Positions 47,001 to 62,000 of a stretch of DNA of 64,000 nucleotides are shown here, in pieces. This stretch comes from Stenopsyche tienmushanensis. Its lineage: Eukaryota > Arthropoda > Insecta > Trichoptera > Stenopsychidae. The notes under the pieces were generated by a model that made no database searches, was not told the DNA's origin, and saw only the letters and a program-made list of their open reading frames with translations. The position numbers were made by a program, and so were the translations under genes. The stretch spans positions 124,001 through 188,000 of the forward strand of contig WACJ01000383.1 of NCBI GenBank assembly GCA_008973525.1, given 5' to 3'. Within the stretch, counting starts at the first letter, position 1. Every line of letters starts with the position of its first letter.

Positions 47001-50000
47001 ACACATACACGTGCACTGTCTTGATCTCATCAGTAATGTCGTGGCGATATCCACACCCCGTTTTATAGTATTTCCTATTTTTTTAAATGTGTTTGAATAC
47101 TTTTTCGGAAGTATTTAAGCTTGTCTGTTAATTCTCGTATAGTCTATGTTGGATTTGATTCAATTTCGCAGGATCATCATTCACACAAAAAAACGGCATT
47201 CCTAACGGACAATCTAATATAATTTAAGCGACATTAAAAATAAATATTTACCCCAACTTTGATTTTTCCGTTTGAATCATAAATGACCCAAAAACCGTAA
47301 CGAGTCGAAATGTAAAACAGTGTGTTGCCGAGTCTACTTATAACGAATGTTTGAGTTTTAAAACCAATTTTTCTGGTTTGATCAACAGTATACTGGTATC
47401 CATTGAACTCGACATTCATGTCAGATTGAAGTCGAATTTGATCTTCATCTTGAGATATTAATATTTCATCAACACACAATTTCTTGGTGCAGTTCTTTTG
47501 TACTGTTGATATTTTAAAAGCGCGTTAATACAAATTATTTTTTTTAAAACGGTATAGGTTCTTATTTTATTGTATAAACCTGTAATATCCCAAGCATTGT
47601 CCTCGGCATCACGAGCTAATATATGATTACATGTATCGTACTGATATTCTGTTCCATCAAATGTATTAAATGTGTGGCCTGTGACATTACATATGGAGTC
47701 TCGTCGCGGTGGAGGTATACATTTATACCTAAAAAATAGACTCATTTATTGAAAATATTGACATCTCCCTTCTGAAACAATGTGTAAATTTAACAGTAAC
47801 ATCTTCTGTTATCTTGCAGACACAAGCAACAACATCATGACATGCTCTTGCTGCAGGCTCGTGGCTGTACTATCTAAATTCTTACATTAAATAAAAAGAA
47901 TAGAAGAGACAATAGTATTTCAATCAGCATCCGACCACCTCGATCTCATCGCATCTTGGCGAACACATAGGAGCAGGAAACGACTGAGGACTTTGCCCCG
48001 AGAATGCCCCCGCTCCATGTTACAATTACATACAGAATATATGCTAAGAAGTTTGCAATTTTATAAAATAAAAATGAGATCATCAAAGGAAAAAAAATTA
48101 AGTTAAAGAAGAGCATAGAATTTTCAAATGCATAAGTGCATTACATATTTTTAAAATAAATATTTACATTGGGCAATATTCTTCGTCCAAATCGTCCTCA
48201 ATTTCTACAGATAACTGCTTTGGACAGGAAGGAACAGGACACGTAGGTCGAGGCCTCTCTTTTCCACCAATTGTTTTCAAAACTGGTAGAGGTGGACGGC
48301 AAACCCATTGAGTACATTCAACTGATTTTTCTTTAATAACTTCAACAGGCTTATTTAATATCTTCTTTGGTAAAGGTATCTTTTCGACCACAAATGATGA
48401 TTTCACACCTTGAAAATTACATGATAGTTAAAAAAAAACATATTACATTACACAAAAGTAAAGAATAGATTAAAATAAGTATGCACCTCCTTTCATACCA
48501 GATTTGGTACCTCCTTTAATCCCACCCCTAAAATGTCGATCATAGCTATTCGGTCTCTTTTTAGTCGGACGCGCGAATAAAGAATCTGCAGCCACACTTT
48601 TACTGCTCATTTCTAACTTATTGTTTGATTTCTTTATAAAAACTGTATATCCTTTGGAACAAGTTGGTGTTGGGCAAACTTTTTCTTTGGCTAAAACCAA
48701 AGCAATATTATTTAATGCAAGGAATAAAATTAACAAAGGTCTCTTAGTGTATTACAAAAACTTTTAGCGAAAGCCCAACCCTCAATGCTTATTTCAGTAG
48801 TAGTAGCAGCAGTTGCAGCAGCAGTAGGAGTAGTACTTATACAATCAACTTCATCGTCAGGGCAGTCTTCTATTCCATTACACCATGCACTTAGAGGAAC
48901 ACAAACTTCACTAGTTGGACAAATACGCTGTCCATCTGGGCACGGTGAGCACTTACAATCGCATGCAGTATTTGTAGTACGTATAAGGCCCTATAATTAC
49001 AAAAAATATATTTAAAGTCATATATTTTACTAGAATTTTTTTGTATAAACATAACAGTATACAAATAAACTAACTGGTTTGCATTTCGGACAGCTTTTTT
49101 TAATACAATCTGGAACACCTCCTAATTTGCAAGTACATACTAAACAATTTTCCGTTTCATATGTTAGTCCAACGGGATATCTAAAAATAATATATAAACG
49201 TACTATTAAAGACACATGAACATGAAAAATATCATGTCTAATAAGTATAAATAATGGAAAAATTTATGCTTTCTTATTTATTATAAGAAAGCACAAATGC
49301 TTTCACAGTTTTCGTTTAAATCATTAATTTCGGAAATATTCAATGTAATATAGAAATATAAGGAATTAACTAACGGTATATCGTTATGTACACAGGGACA
49401 ATGGGCACGTGATTGACATGAGTCTCCATTGAAAGCAAAAGGTTCAGTACAATTGCAATCTACCGAAGGAGGTTTTATCCCATCGCATATATTACATTCT
49501 GTATCTTCCGTTTCTAATACTGGTTCTGGAACTGTAAAAAAATAGCGTTGAAATCCTATATTTTATAAAAACAAATTGCCTTAATACATTTATAAATAAC
49601 ATATGTTAACATACGTATTATTTCATATGGCACATAGCATCCGATAGGCTCAACTCTCATTTCAATATTTCGTTTCCATTTGGTTGGTGTTATCTTCAAA
49701 TAGCGTGCGTTAATAGGTCGTTGGAAATAGTTTGTAACTGGCGTATTTTCATCAAAATTAGCCGGGAATATTTTCTGCTCGCCATTTGGATCGACAATTT
49801 CATTCCAATTCAAGTCATCGAGTGAATATTTAACGATATAACTAGTGACCCAACCACTTGGACCACCCTTTGTTAAAACACCAGTCAAATTGCGAGGTGC
49901 CGAAAAATCAATCTACAATAAGAAATTATATGTGATTTAGTGTTTCGTATGATAAAAATCATTGTATTACATATAATTTCTATCAAAGTAAATTGACGTA

Positions 50001-53000
50001 TTTCTATATTAACCCTTTGCGCTCGAGGCTATATTTTAACATTATACATATTTTCATAGTTCATTGAAGGATACTTGTTAAACATTACGTTCTATATTTT
50101 TGTTTTTTGTGGTATTTTATAAAAAATCTTTAAGATGCATTCTCGGCTTGTCGGGGCAAGTGTCACAGTAGTACACAGTTTGTCACCTTTGGCCAGGCCT
50201 GGTCCGTTGGGAACAAACCTAAATAAACACCGTTATCGCCCAATTTGCCGCATCAATCCGAGTGGTGCCCGAGAGGCACTGCTCGAGTTGTCGTATCACA
50301 TGCAGTGGTGACTGAGAGGCACCACTCGAGCGGAAAGGGTTAAATTTGGAATGAGAGGTATCAACTCAAAACAATATGTTTTCATAAATAATATTAAGAT
50401 ATTCAGTGGAAAAGTGAAACTATAATGACTTTTTTTTAATATCTTAAATGCATTACCACAAAAATATAAAAACGCAGTTGAATATATTTTATTAAGGATT
50501 TAAAAATAAATAGCCTTACCTTAATCCATTCTCTTGGAGAATTAGTGAAAGGTTGCCAGCCTTTGGGTTGTAAGATATTTATATTCTCAGGTGAACTTCC
50601 CGGACGATAAGAACTAATTTTTACGAAGCTCATCGGAAGATTACCTTCGCTTACTTTCATAGAATCTTTACACATTTCAATTCCCTGAGAATAAAACATA
50701 TTTATTACAATTTATATATAATACATATAGTGTTCTTCGTTCATTTATAACTTAAATTTGCATACACAGAGAAGGAAATAAACTTATATTTGAATAGTCT
50801 TACCTCAGTAGTACCAAATGTAGGAGTGGTATATTCACCAAGTGTAATTTCTGTTGTTGTTTTCCACTCTTTACTAGGTACAGTTGTAGCTTCACTGCAT
50901 CCAATGAGTTCAAGTCTCACAGAAATTTCATCATGCCATGTTAATGGTATTATTCTAACATATTTCGGCTCAATTGGTACAGCAAACATTTGTTTCGATG
51001 GAGTCGTATGGTCAACTGGACCTCTAAATATCTTAAATATTTGAAATATTAAATTTAGATTTTATACTAACATGTCCAGCCCAGTCTTTAACTCTCAATT
51101 ATCCAATAATGCATTAATCGTGTTGTGTTAAGTTTCATATTTTGAAATATACTTTGATTGTAATATTAGTTAATTAAGTAAATCATATCATTCAAATTAA
51201 CATATAAATATTAAAAATACCTGCGGTGACCCATCGGGGTTTTGGACATAATTAAAACTATCACCATCTGGGCTGTACTTGACTTTGTAACTGGTAACAT
51301 AAGCATCATATGATGGACTTCCTTGCATCCAAACTCCATAAATTGGCTCTCTGCGATCTAGTTTTACTTGAATGTATTGATGAGTATTTGATACTTTTGG
51401 AATCCAGCTACCACCTAATATATTTAATAACATTTTACAAATGTTAAACTTCTTTATACAATATTGTAATTAAACATTGTGACGAAATGTTAAATTGAAT
51501 TTTATTCACCTGTAGTATTTGAAGGCTTCGCATTGAGTTTAGCTGATTTTGGGCTAAACAAATTGTTCAAAGAGCTGGATGCAGTAAAAGCTTCATCTCC
51601 CAATGGCAACTCGTTTTCATCCCACAAAACATTTGTATAACTGTATAAATTAATAAAAAAAAGACTCATAAATGTTTATTAAATACAATTAAATGTAAAT
51701 TAATGGTAGTATTACCTGTTAGGATCACATTCTGGTGGCGGAGTTGTTTGAGTAGGCATCCAATCGTATGCCCCCAGAAGAGGCGCTTCAGATTCAGCTT
51801 CCGATATAGCCTCCGTGGGTCCAACATATCTAATTGGTTGTATAGTGGTGAAGTCAGAACAAGTACTTCTATCGCAGACATATTCATTTTCCAAGCATTG
51901 ACATATTTCACATTCAGATTCATGAACAGCTTCTCCTGGCTGTAAAAATAAAATTTAAATACATTTTCTTGCATGCTCTTACATCGTACAATATGTACAA
52001 AATTACTATATAATTTATGGTATTACATTATACCATTGAAAAAAGCATTCGTTATGAAAACGAGAAAAATGATTAATATTAACAATAAATATGTATTTAA
52101 TATTACTTTCACAGCCTTTCCAGTGTGTGTACGACAAGTACAGTCGTGAACTGCTACGCAAGTTTTAGCATCTCGCCATAAAAATCCTTTTCCACATGTT
52201 TGATGAAACACAGATTCATCTATGCATCCTGGTATGCAACTCTTTAAAAGTAAAATATATTTATTGAATAATATATTCAGTTTTTTTTAAAAAAATCATA
52301 TACTTATTATTGAAATAATTATTACCGTATCTTTTTCACATATACCTTCATCTACCAAGTAAAAATCATAAAATAAGCAGACATGATTACAATCTACGGC
52401 GCAATCAGACCATATTTTTCCAACTGGACATTTCTCTTCATGAGTCTCTGAAAATTAAATTTATAAACAGGTTATTATAAATATGTTTTTCTTCAATAAA
52501 ATCAGAACAATAATGATGCTACTTATTTTTGTTTAATACTCACCATTCTTTCCTGGTAATAGAACAAATTCGGTAAACTTCGGATGTGATGTGGTTACTT
52601 CAGAAACTAAAATATCAAAAAGAAATAATTTTTAAAAATAAATAATAAATAAGCAATCTAAATAGAATATATCATCTTTCAAAAACTTACCACCACACTC
52701 GGGCTTAAATGCAATTACATTCTGAGGCCAATCACAATTCATTGTCTTAGGATTATAGAACATATCTTTTCCGCATGTTTTTAAAACAAGATCAGGATGC
52801 TCCTTGGGTCCCATACCAGGTGCACAATGATAAAACTGTGCACAATCCGTTGGATGCGCCAGATGGTGATAAATAGAGTCGCAAACTTTTTTTACAAAGA
52901 CTGGAGAAATAGTGGTGGGTATTTTTGCAATCGTTTCCAATGTGGGGAATGTGTACGATTCGATGAAAGGATATGTTTCTGTTGTTGATAGTACTAAAAG

Positions 53001-56000
53001 AAATAAAAAATAGTTGTATGTGATCTCTCCGTAAAGCGGAAATTACATGTGATTTAAAGATAAATCTATCCAAGTGCCACAATCTACCTTCACATTCCGG
53101 TTTTATTTTCAAAACGTTAGCTGGCCAATCACAATCCGTTGTTTTGGGATTATACATAGTACCAGGTGCACACGTTTTTGCGATGACGTCTTTTTTTTCA
53201 CTGGTACTGCCTGGAGTGCATTCAAAATACTTTGTACAGTCGGTTGGATGTTCCGAAAATCTATTTGTGGCATTGCATGCTAAGTCGATTGGTTTTTCTT
53301 TGTTGATTGACATGAAAAATTATAAAATATGTTAATTATTGATTAAAATACATTTGGTAATGATTAATATATTTTTAACGTACCACATTGGCATTTTACT
53401 CTAATTTCAAAGTCAGGACAAGGTATTTTTTTTGGTTGCCTGCATAACAATCCATTTTTCAGACTACATTCGGCCTCTAAGCCCGTTTCTTTGGCTGATT
53501 TATGACCTTTTACCGTGCGGCATTCAATGTCAACCATTTTATCTGTATCACAAACAGCACCTTCTAGGGAATTCTAAAAAAAAGGATATCATATCAATTT
53601 ATTGTTATAGTTTTCTTATAAACATGTTAATAAATTTATAAATTAAAATACCAATTCTAGCATCGTTGGGATTGATTCAATTTCAAGAGAATAAGGCTTA
53701 TTTGATTTAACTCTCAAGTTTTTCTCATTCTTTATGTATTCAGGCTCGGCAGTATTAATCCAGTCAGTCCAACCAGTTTTACATTCTATTTTTCCGTCAT
53801 CAGAATATTTAGGTGTTGAATATGTAGGCTGTGTTAATGAACGTTATAATTAAATTAACCATTATGTTCAAATTTAATCAACTACACTTTATTATTGTTC
53901 AACTTGGATTTCTACTATATATATTATTTTTTAAATCCAAAATAGATAGATCGAAATATTTTTAATCAAACAAAGATTTTAAACATAGAATTAAAATGAT
54001 CACCAAAGATGTAGAGCAAGGCTGTCCTCGGCACACTTTTTTTCCGCGCGTACAAGTACATCTATGACATTCATCTTGCTCTATTATGTCACCTTCCAAT
54101 AATACTTGTCCATTAGGAAGTGTTACACATATGGGCTTGCAAGAAGCTTTTGGAACACATTCTTCATAGGTGTTGTTACTATAAACCTTATCAGGGGAAC
54201 AAGTTTTTTTCCTGTCACATCCTGTAAAAATATACAATAAGAAATAGTTCTAAACGTTAACACACAAAAATATAAAACGTTGAACAAACACAAAAAATAC
54301 ATTACCTTCTATACAAGTATCTTGGGGACACATTGTAGTCAGCTGGAGATAATTCAATGTGTTATCGCAAGTCTCTATGGGACAGGTAGATATGCATGGA
54401 CTGTAATTTGTACATGTTTCATCACACTGCATAGCTGCAACAATTTAAAATAATAGTATAAGAGAAGATATTTATATTATCCAATTGGTTTAGAAGAAAA
54501 TCCGAGATGCACTTAAGCATCATGCATGTTTTCACTCTAGCCCAGTAGCGCCCTTGTGAAGAAAGGAAAGACTAGATAAGGAAAAGTCTTTACAAATTCA
54601 TCGCGTTAAATTAATATGATGATAAATCTGAAGCCATCTTATTTTCCATGAGATGCAACCATTGACAGGCTCGACCGATCCACATCAGAGCTCGCCAGAT
54701 CCCCTGGAAACCCCATATGAGATATCTAAGAGTGAATCTGGACACAAAGCTGAGGTGAACACATCTCCTCGTCTTGAGCGCAAGGGCTGGCAACTCTGGG
54801 GGTGCTCTCTTTCATATAACGTAAACGGAGTGCCCTATCAACTGATAACAAGCTCCTCCTGTTTAAGACAGTCATTCGTCCAGTATTCACATACGCCACT
54901 CCCGTTTGAAATTATGCATCTCAATCAAACATTTTAAAGCTGTAAGTCGTGCAAAATAAGGCGCTAAAAATTGCTCACAACACCGCTCCGTTCACTTATT
55001 TAAAAAGGTCCCATAGAGCAATAAAATTGCCCGATGTCAAAGAATATATTTACAGACTCACTAAATGCTTCTACGCTAAGATTCCTCTTCATCCCAACTC
55101 CTTCGTATCGTCTCTAGGCAACTACAGCAATGACAGCAGACATTTTAGATATGTACACAAGATGCCCAAAGACATCTTATTTAAAAATGTAAAATGAGCA
55201 ATGTGAGTCTTCGTTATTGAGCGACATGTGTGCAAGAGGGCATGACGACGTAAGAACAAACAGTCGAATGAATAGTATTTCACAAGTCATTTTTCCTCTA
55301 TTATATTATTCTTATGATAACTTAAATATTTTAGATGTTAGAACTTAACTTGTAATTAGGATAAGGATATTAATATAAATATGTTATGATATATGATATT
55401 AATATGATATGAATATTGTAGAGACTTTAGTCCTGCAGTGGACTGTTTGTGACTGCACTATGATGATGATATCCAATTAGCTTAGGTTTAGGTAATATGT
55501 ATTGCAAAAACAAATATACATAAAACTTACGGCAAAGCTCTTGTGTTCTCCATTTTATAGGTACTCCTCTTGCTGCACATTCATGTGCATACGCAGCCAA
55601 GGCAGTGCAAAGGCACTCACAGTCGCCACCTAAGCCACAAGCACAAGTATCTCGTTCACATCGTAATTGAAATTCTCCAGGGGGAACTTCTGAATGACAA
55701 GCAGTAAACGGATATCTTTTTATAATTCCACACTGTTGTGCAGCCCACATTCGGCGTTCCGGATGTAATGAACATGTGTCCTAATAAGCATAAAATTATA
55801 GATATACATTGAAATTCGTCTTTTTTAATTTGCATTAATTAGAAATGTTATAGTAAATTTTATAAGCACTTGAATTTCTTGAGATGGCGGACAATGAGGG
55901 CGCAACTTCCAAGAATCACCAAATAGACGCGCGGATGATTCAGCTACGCCCCCAGAAGGTGTTTGGAAATCGTCAGCTTCATTTTCATTATAATTGCCAC

Positions 56001-59000
56001 AGAGACCTTTCAACTAAAATACAGAGTTTAAGATACAAATTTATAAATTTGCAAAAACTTAATAAAACTTAAAGTTATACAACTCACTCGTCCTTTCCAT
56101 GAAGGATTAGCTTTTACATAAACCCTGGTTCCTTTGTCCCATTGTAGAACGATTCCCAAAGATGGAACATCCGCAAATATAAACAAACCTGCATTTCGAA
56201 TTTGTATTCTGAAATAAATACATATACATATTTATACTTGTTTTTAAGCATCTTCCTTTTTCATTTATATTTATATTATAAGTTATATTATCTTATTACA
56301 TGAGTGATTTTAGGATAAAATTAATTAATCCCTTATTAATACACATTGAGTTAATATAAATATGAATTTCAAAAATCATACAATGATTTTAATACCTTTT
56401 TAGAGATTGCAAATCAGGCAATGGTTTATCTTTCATAAAAGTCACAGATTCAATAGATGAACCAGATCCAACCTTTAACGTTACTGATTTTGAACACGTT
56501 ACCCCAGATGTTCCACAAACTTCATTCTATAAAAAATGCATGTTATTATTAAGGATAATCTATCTATTTTTTAAATGTTTTCAATAATTTTACATAGTAT
56601 GTCTGAAAATTTGCCTCGATATTGCTTTAAATTGTTACTGAATGAAAAGCGGCACATAGTACTACTATTAAAATAAAATAATTAAGTTGTAAAAAAGACT
56701 ATTGACACCATGATAGCTGATGGCACAACATGTGTGCTACAACATGAATAATCTTTTTCGGCCGTTCAGTATTCATACCATGCCAATATTGCATGTTTCC
56801 CCTAATAGTTAATGCCTGATGACACAGATCTTGTGTCATGTTTTTCATCAAGTATTACTAATTTTCATAAAATCTTAAAAAAAGCTTTTAATTGTGCCGT
56901 CTATTTAGTATTGATGGAATTAATTTCTTAAAGTAACATACAAAATAATGAAAAAAATACCTGAATTTCTACACTATAGCCATCTTTATGACTGTCGAGG
57001 GATCCCTTCGACAATAGATACATACAGACTCCTTGAAAATCGTAATGACGTCCATCAAATGTCTTAAAATGTGAATCACCCCAAGAACTACATACTCCTG
57101 GACACGGACGATTTTCACAAGTCCACTTTCCACTATTGCATTTACTGTGAAATTTTATGGATAAACAGAAATTTTATTTAATGTAATACAATAAAAAGGT
57201 ATAAACATTGAATATGCAAAAGTAAGCATGAATTACTTTTGGTTTTAATTGAATACAATATTTACCAAACATTACAATCTTCTTGCATCGATTGGCCGTC
57301 GGCATAGCTCTTTCCACCGTGATGACAAGGACAATCTTCAGGCTTAACACATACCTTAGCAACGCTATCAAAAACGTAACCTTTTTTGCATTGACAACCT
57401 GGACGACATTCAGCAGGACTACTCCCAGGGTTTGGATGATGCATGCTCTATTTACAAAATTTATAATTCTTTAAATATATTAATACAATAAAATTTACAA
57501 CAAGGTAAAAACGTCCCTTAAATTATTCTATAGAATGTAATGTTTGATGTTATACCTTACAAGTTACAGGTTCAGTTGGTTCACATGTTGTGAACTCTTC
57601 ATTTGCTGCAGTGCATTTATCTTTCACATCTTGAGCTCTTGGATAGGTTTTAATTTCATCATTTGTTGCTGGTCTACATTCCCATTTTGCACCAGCGCAG
57701 ACACTTTTAATAAGAAAATAAACTCATTGATATGAAACATTGCTATCATATATATTTAATTATAAGCAATTCTATGAATTAATTAAAATTAATATTATTT
57801 TTTTATATCATAATAAGAAAATCACCAGAACTCTTGCTGCTTGGTGCCAGGCCTAACTTCTTTATATTGGGGAGGGAATACTAAACCAGCATGTCTACAT
57901 GGACAGCTACCGATTGGAATGCACTCTCCAGATTCATCAAGAGTTTGTCCATTTGGACAATTACAACCTTCTACGCACTTTGAACGACATCGACCCTCAT
58001 CTGCTAAATTAGCTAAATCTTCATAAACTCCAGCTATATCAAAACAACTTCTCTCGCATGAATCACCGCAAACTTGATAAGTTTGACCTCCAGGACAGTG
58101 AACCTCTGTTATAAAATAAAATAAAAATTAATTTAAGTATTTTAAATATCATAATCATTGATAATTTATCAATAAATGCATTATTCTTCTAGCTTACCAC
58201 ATTCCTTAACATTAAACCTCCATTGTATGTGAATTCCTTGACGAGCACATTCAGTTGCATACGCTCCTAGGATAGGGCACAAACAGCGATCTATAGGTCC
58301 GTCACATGAACACATATCATAAAGGCAATCTTCATAAAATGGTTCAACGTCAACGCTCCAATGGCATTCTAAAATTAAAAAGGCACAAAACAATAAGAAT
58401 TATATTGACAAATAATATCACAAAAAGTTTATCAGCATATATAATTAAATTTCATACCTTCAAATAACTGTGTTTTTAGTTTTCCGCATAAGTCTTGTGC
58501 AGTAGCTTTATTGTGGATGTTCACTTCGCAAGGATGTGAAACTTCTTTATCGGGCATATCATCGCATTTTTCTCCAGTTTTCCACTTGTTAGCAAACGGG
58601 ATGATAGATTGTTCTACATCACCTTCGGGTGTAAGGAAATCATCTTTTTGGTTAGAGTTGAAAGTTCCACATAGACCCTAAAAAATAAAAATATTTTAAA
58701 ACTTTTTTCACTACGGTAAACGCATCAAAGTCTATCAAATGCGAGTTTGTTTAACCTTTGTTTTTCCGTGGAAAGACGCCGGTGCATCAATATACGCCCT
58801 AGTCATTCCATCCCACCATACTTCAAGTCCATTTGGCATTTCAACTGAAATTATAAAATAAATCATTAGTTTTTATTACTGAAGTGGAATTTAATAAATG
58901 ATTTGAAAATAATAAAAATATATATATATACAAAATACCTTTCATAAAGAATGATGAGACAATGCTTATTTTCATTCCACGAAATTTGGCGGGCAATTTA

Positions 59001-62000
59001 GTAACATCTTTTCCGTTTATTATGACATTTCTTCCTTGTTTTAACTGAATAACAGAGTTTTCAAATACAATAGAAAGTGCTCTTGTGCATGATGGCATTT
59101 CCCATAAGTTTCCAGATGATGGTAAATTCATAGCCTAATGGGAAAAATAAACATAATTAAATTAAAACCTAAACTGAAAGAATATCTATTAAGTCAGTAT
59201 TCTGTGCTAAGCAAACTTATTTATCTCAACATTTAAAAATATATGTATTAAGATTATTTTTCGAATTTGAAAAAATTGGGTGGTCACCCCGTCATATGAT
59301 TTTCAACACGGAAAAAAGCAAAGACATCGAGCTGATCATTGACATGCTCAGGAATAACTTCGAAGTTCCCAAATACATAATCGAGCTCATTAGCGATTAC
59401 TTTAAAGATCGACATGTCCATCATTATGAGAGGCAGGAAGCGCTTCGAGTCACCGCAGTATACAGAACTGTATCTGAAGAAGCGGTGCTCGTAATCGCTG
59501 GAATCCCCTTGCTTGACCTCCAGGCAAAGAAGAAGGCAAACTTGACCGGAAACTGAGGGAAGCCTGGTAACGGAGATGGGATCAGTCCAGCAAAGAAAGA
59601 TGGACCCACCGACTTATAAGGCACAAGGCAATTCACCACAATTTCTCGAACTTAATGTAAACCACTCCAATTACTAATGAATCTTGTCTCAAACATTTAA
59701 TTTGAATAGTGTAAAAAATTGACTCCCTGTTAAGCATGATTTTTTTTTTAAATAAGTAATTATTAACTTAATTTTGTCAAAAGTAAATACCTCTGATATT
59801 GCACCGGAACATGCAACATTTTCAGCTTCAATACTGAAATTTGATCCTTTCAATAATGTATATGAACACTGTCCCATGAAGTTATAGTGTTTGCCGTCGA
59901 AAGTTTGGTAATGTGGATCTCCTATTGCAGAACATCTTGCTCCACATATCGCTTGTGTGCATATCCATTCTCCATTTTGGCATGTACTAAACACGAAATG
60001 TATTTAATTCGATATAAAAATAATATTTAAATGCATTATAACATTTGTTACACCAAGAACTATATTATTAATTTCCTAAATGATTCTATTAACGTGGAAA
60101 TGGTGAAGCAGGGACCATCAGCCAAAAATGGCTAACAGTTTTTATACACTAATAGGAAAACTTTGTAAGTATTCATGTATTTAATTAAGAAAACTCAGCT
60201 TTCATTATTAAAGGATAGGATAAAATCTAAAAGGGATGAACAATAAATATGTTATGGGGATATTTCTATACATAAACAAATATTTTACCATGTATTGCAA
60301 TCTTTAGGAACACTACTGCCAGCAGGGAACTGTTTTCCTCGTAATCGACAAGGGCATTGAGCTTTGGTTATACACTTTCCTTTATGAAATAGTGTGCCAA
60401 CTGGACAAAAGCATCCTTCCGTGCACGATGTATCTTTCTTCGCTAAAAGCGAACTATCGAAAGACGATGCCGCACTCCCACAAGACTTTTGTAAAGCTGG
60501 TCCACACCATTCATAAACCATACCCGGAGGACAATCCATTTCTATAACGCAATTTAAGCAATTAATTTGGTTGTCAATCATCAAATATAATAATTAAAGA
60601 TTATAACACTTACTACAGGTATTTTCATCGCGCCAATTTGCTAACGATGTTATTCCTTGGGCCACACATTGACTTGCATATACTGATAAACTATCGCATC
60701 CACAAGCCTCACGAGCTAGCAAATAATATTTTTTTAAATTACAAGTAAAAGTATATAATCACAAATACATATGAAAACATATATTAATAATTTTTTAACA
60801 TGACATATTTGATTTTCACTATTATTTAAAGAGTATTCAAAAATATAAAACTAAACTTACATCGATTAACGCAGCCACAATAATCCCACATACAAGATTC
60901 GTGTAAGATGGATATATCCAAAACCTGAAATAAAAATACCATTAAATATATACTGTTTACATATAAATTGATTATTTCCTGGATATTTAAACTCATTCAA
61001 GTAGGATATAGGAACCGTATGAGTAACCTACGGTTCTCTTAATTAAGCCAATTTTTAAGAGTGAAGTAAGCACAAGTAACAAAAATTAGATAACAATTAT
61101 ACAATTAAAATTATTATACTGACCCCACTGCAAGCAGAAAATCTTTTATTTGTCATTAGTTGGCTGCAAAACTTTTTCGCCATTTGATTAATTTCAGGAG
61201 ATGTTGTTTTGCATGAATTTTGCTCTGAGGGATTACTCTCACACATTTTATCTGATGAAAATAAAAATTAATATTAAACACAGGAATATAACAAATTTTG
61301 AAAAACAAGAGTTCAAAACATAGTTTTGTTTCGCACTATGATAAAAAATATTGTAACATAATGGACGATCATTAGGGATTCGTTCCATATCAAGTCATAG
61401 AAGAGGTTCGCTGAGAAGGTAGAAGATGATCAGATAGTGATACAAAATATTCAATTGGTGATTTGATCCAATTTATTTAATAGAAATGGATCAGCGGTGA
61501 TTTGAGGTATTGTGCCAAGCACATAGTTTCATCAGGTCTTTCAATAACAACTTCCAAATGATTACTCATCAGCATACCCTTGTCTATCTGTGAAACCTTT
61601 TTTGCATCGTATTGTGGCTGTTGTCCAGCTCAAATTCCTTCGATAAACAAACCACTTACAGTAGATCAGTCATGAATTCCATTTTTAACTCTAAGACAGA
61701 TTTAAAATCCGTAAAATTAAACCCAAAAGAAAATCTGATAGTTTCGAATTTCCCTGTTCAATATTATTTTAAAAAAGTAAAATTATTAATGTAATTTTTA
61801 AAGAGCAATTTACCACCAATTTTATTTATTTGCCAGCTATCCGCTAATGTTAAAATCGATTTGGGAACAACGCCGTCTTTATTGGCCATGTCATTATTTG
61901 GATTTCCGTCAATTTTTCCACACAAGCCTTCTGTCCTTTTCCACATAGATTCGGTTACGTCGACTTGGACAAATTGCTTAAATAAAAATGCAACCGTTAA

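Larger units (their letters stand above)
44038..47728 (-). other. Hml: hemocytin module: VWD4 and VWD5 with C8 and TIL
   Basis: VWD4: 47580-47728, 47252-47502 and 46650-46864 (GHTFNTFDGTEYQYDTC, HVDGLCGFYNGD). C8/TIL: 46344-46576 and 46078-46266. VWD5: 45741-45976, 44686-44805 and 44320-44610 (RRNFTFDGKCAYTV, VEGLCGDCDGNE). C8: 44038-44207. Two introns here hold a Tigger remnant and a complete MITE. Confidence 0.85.
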
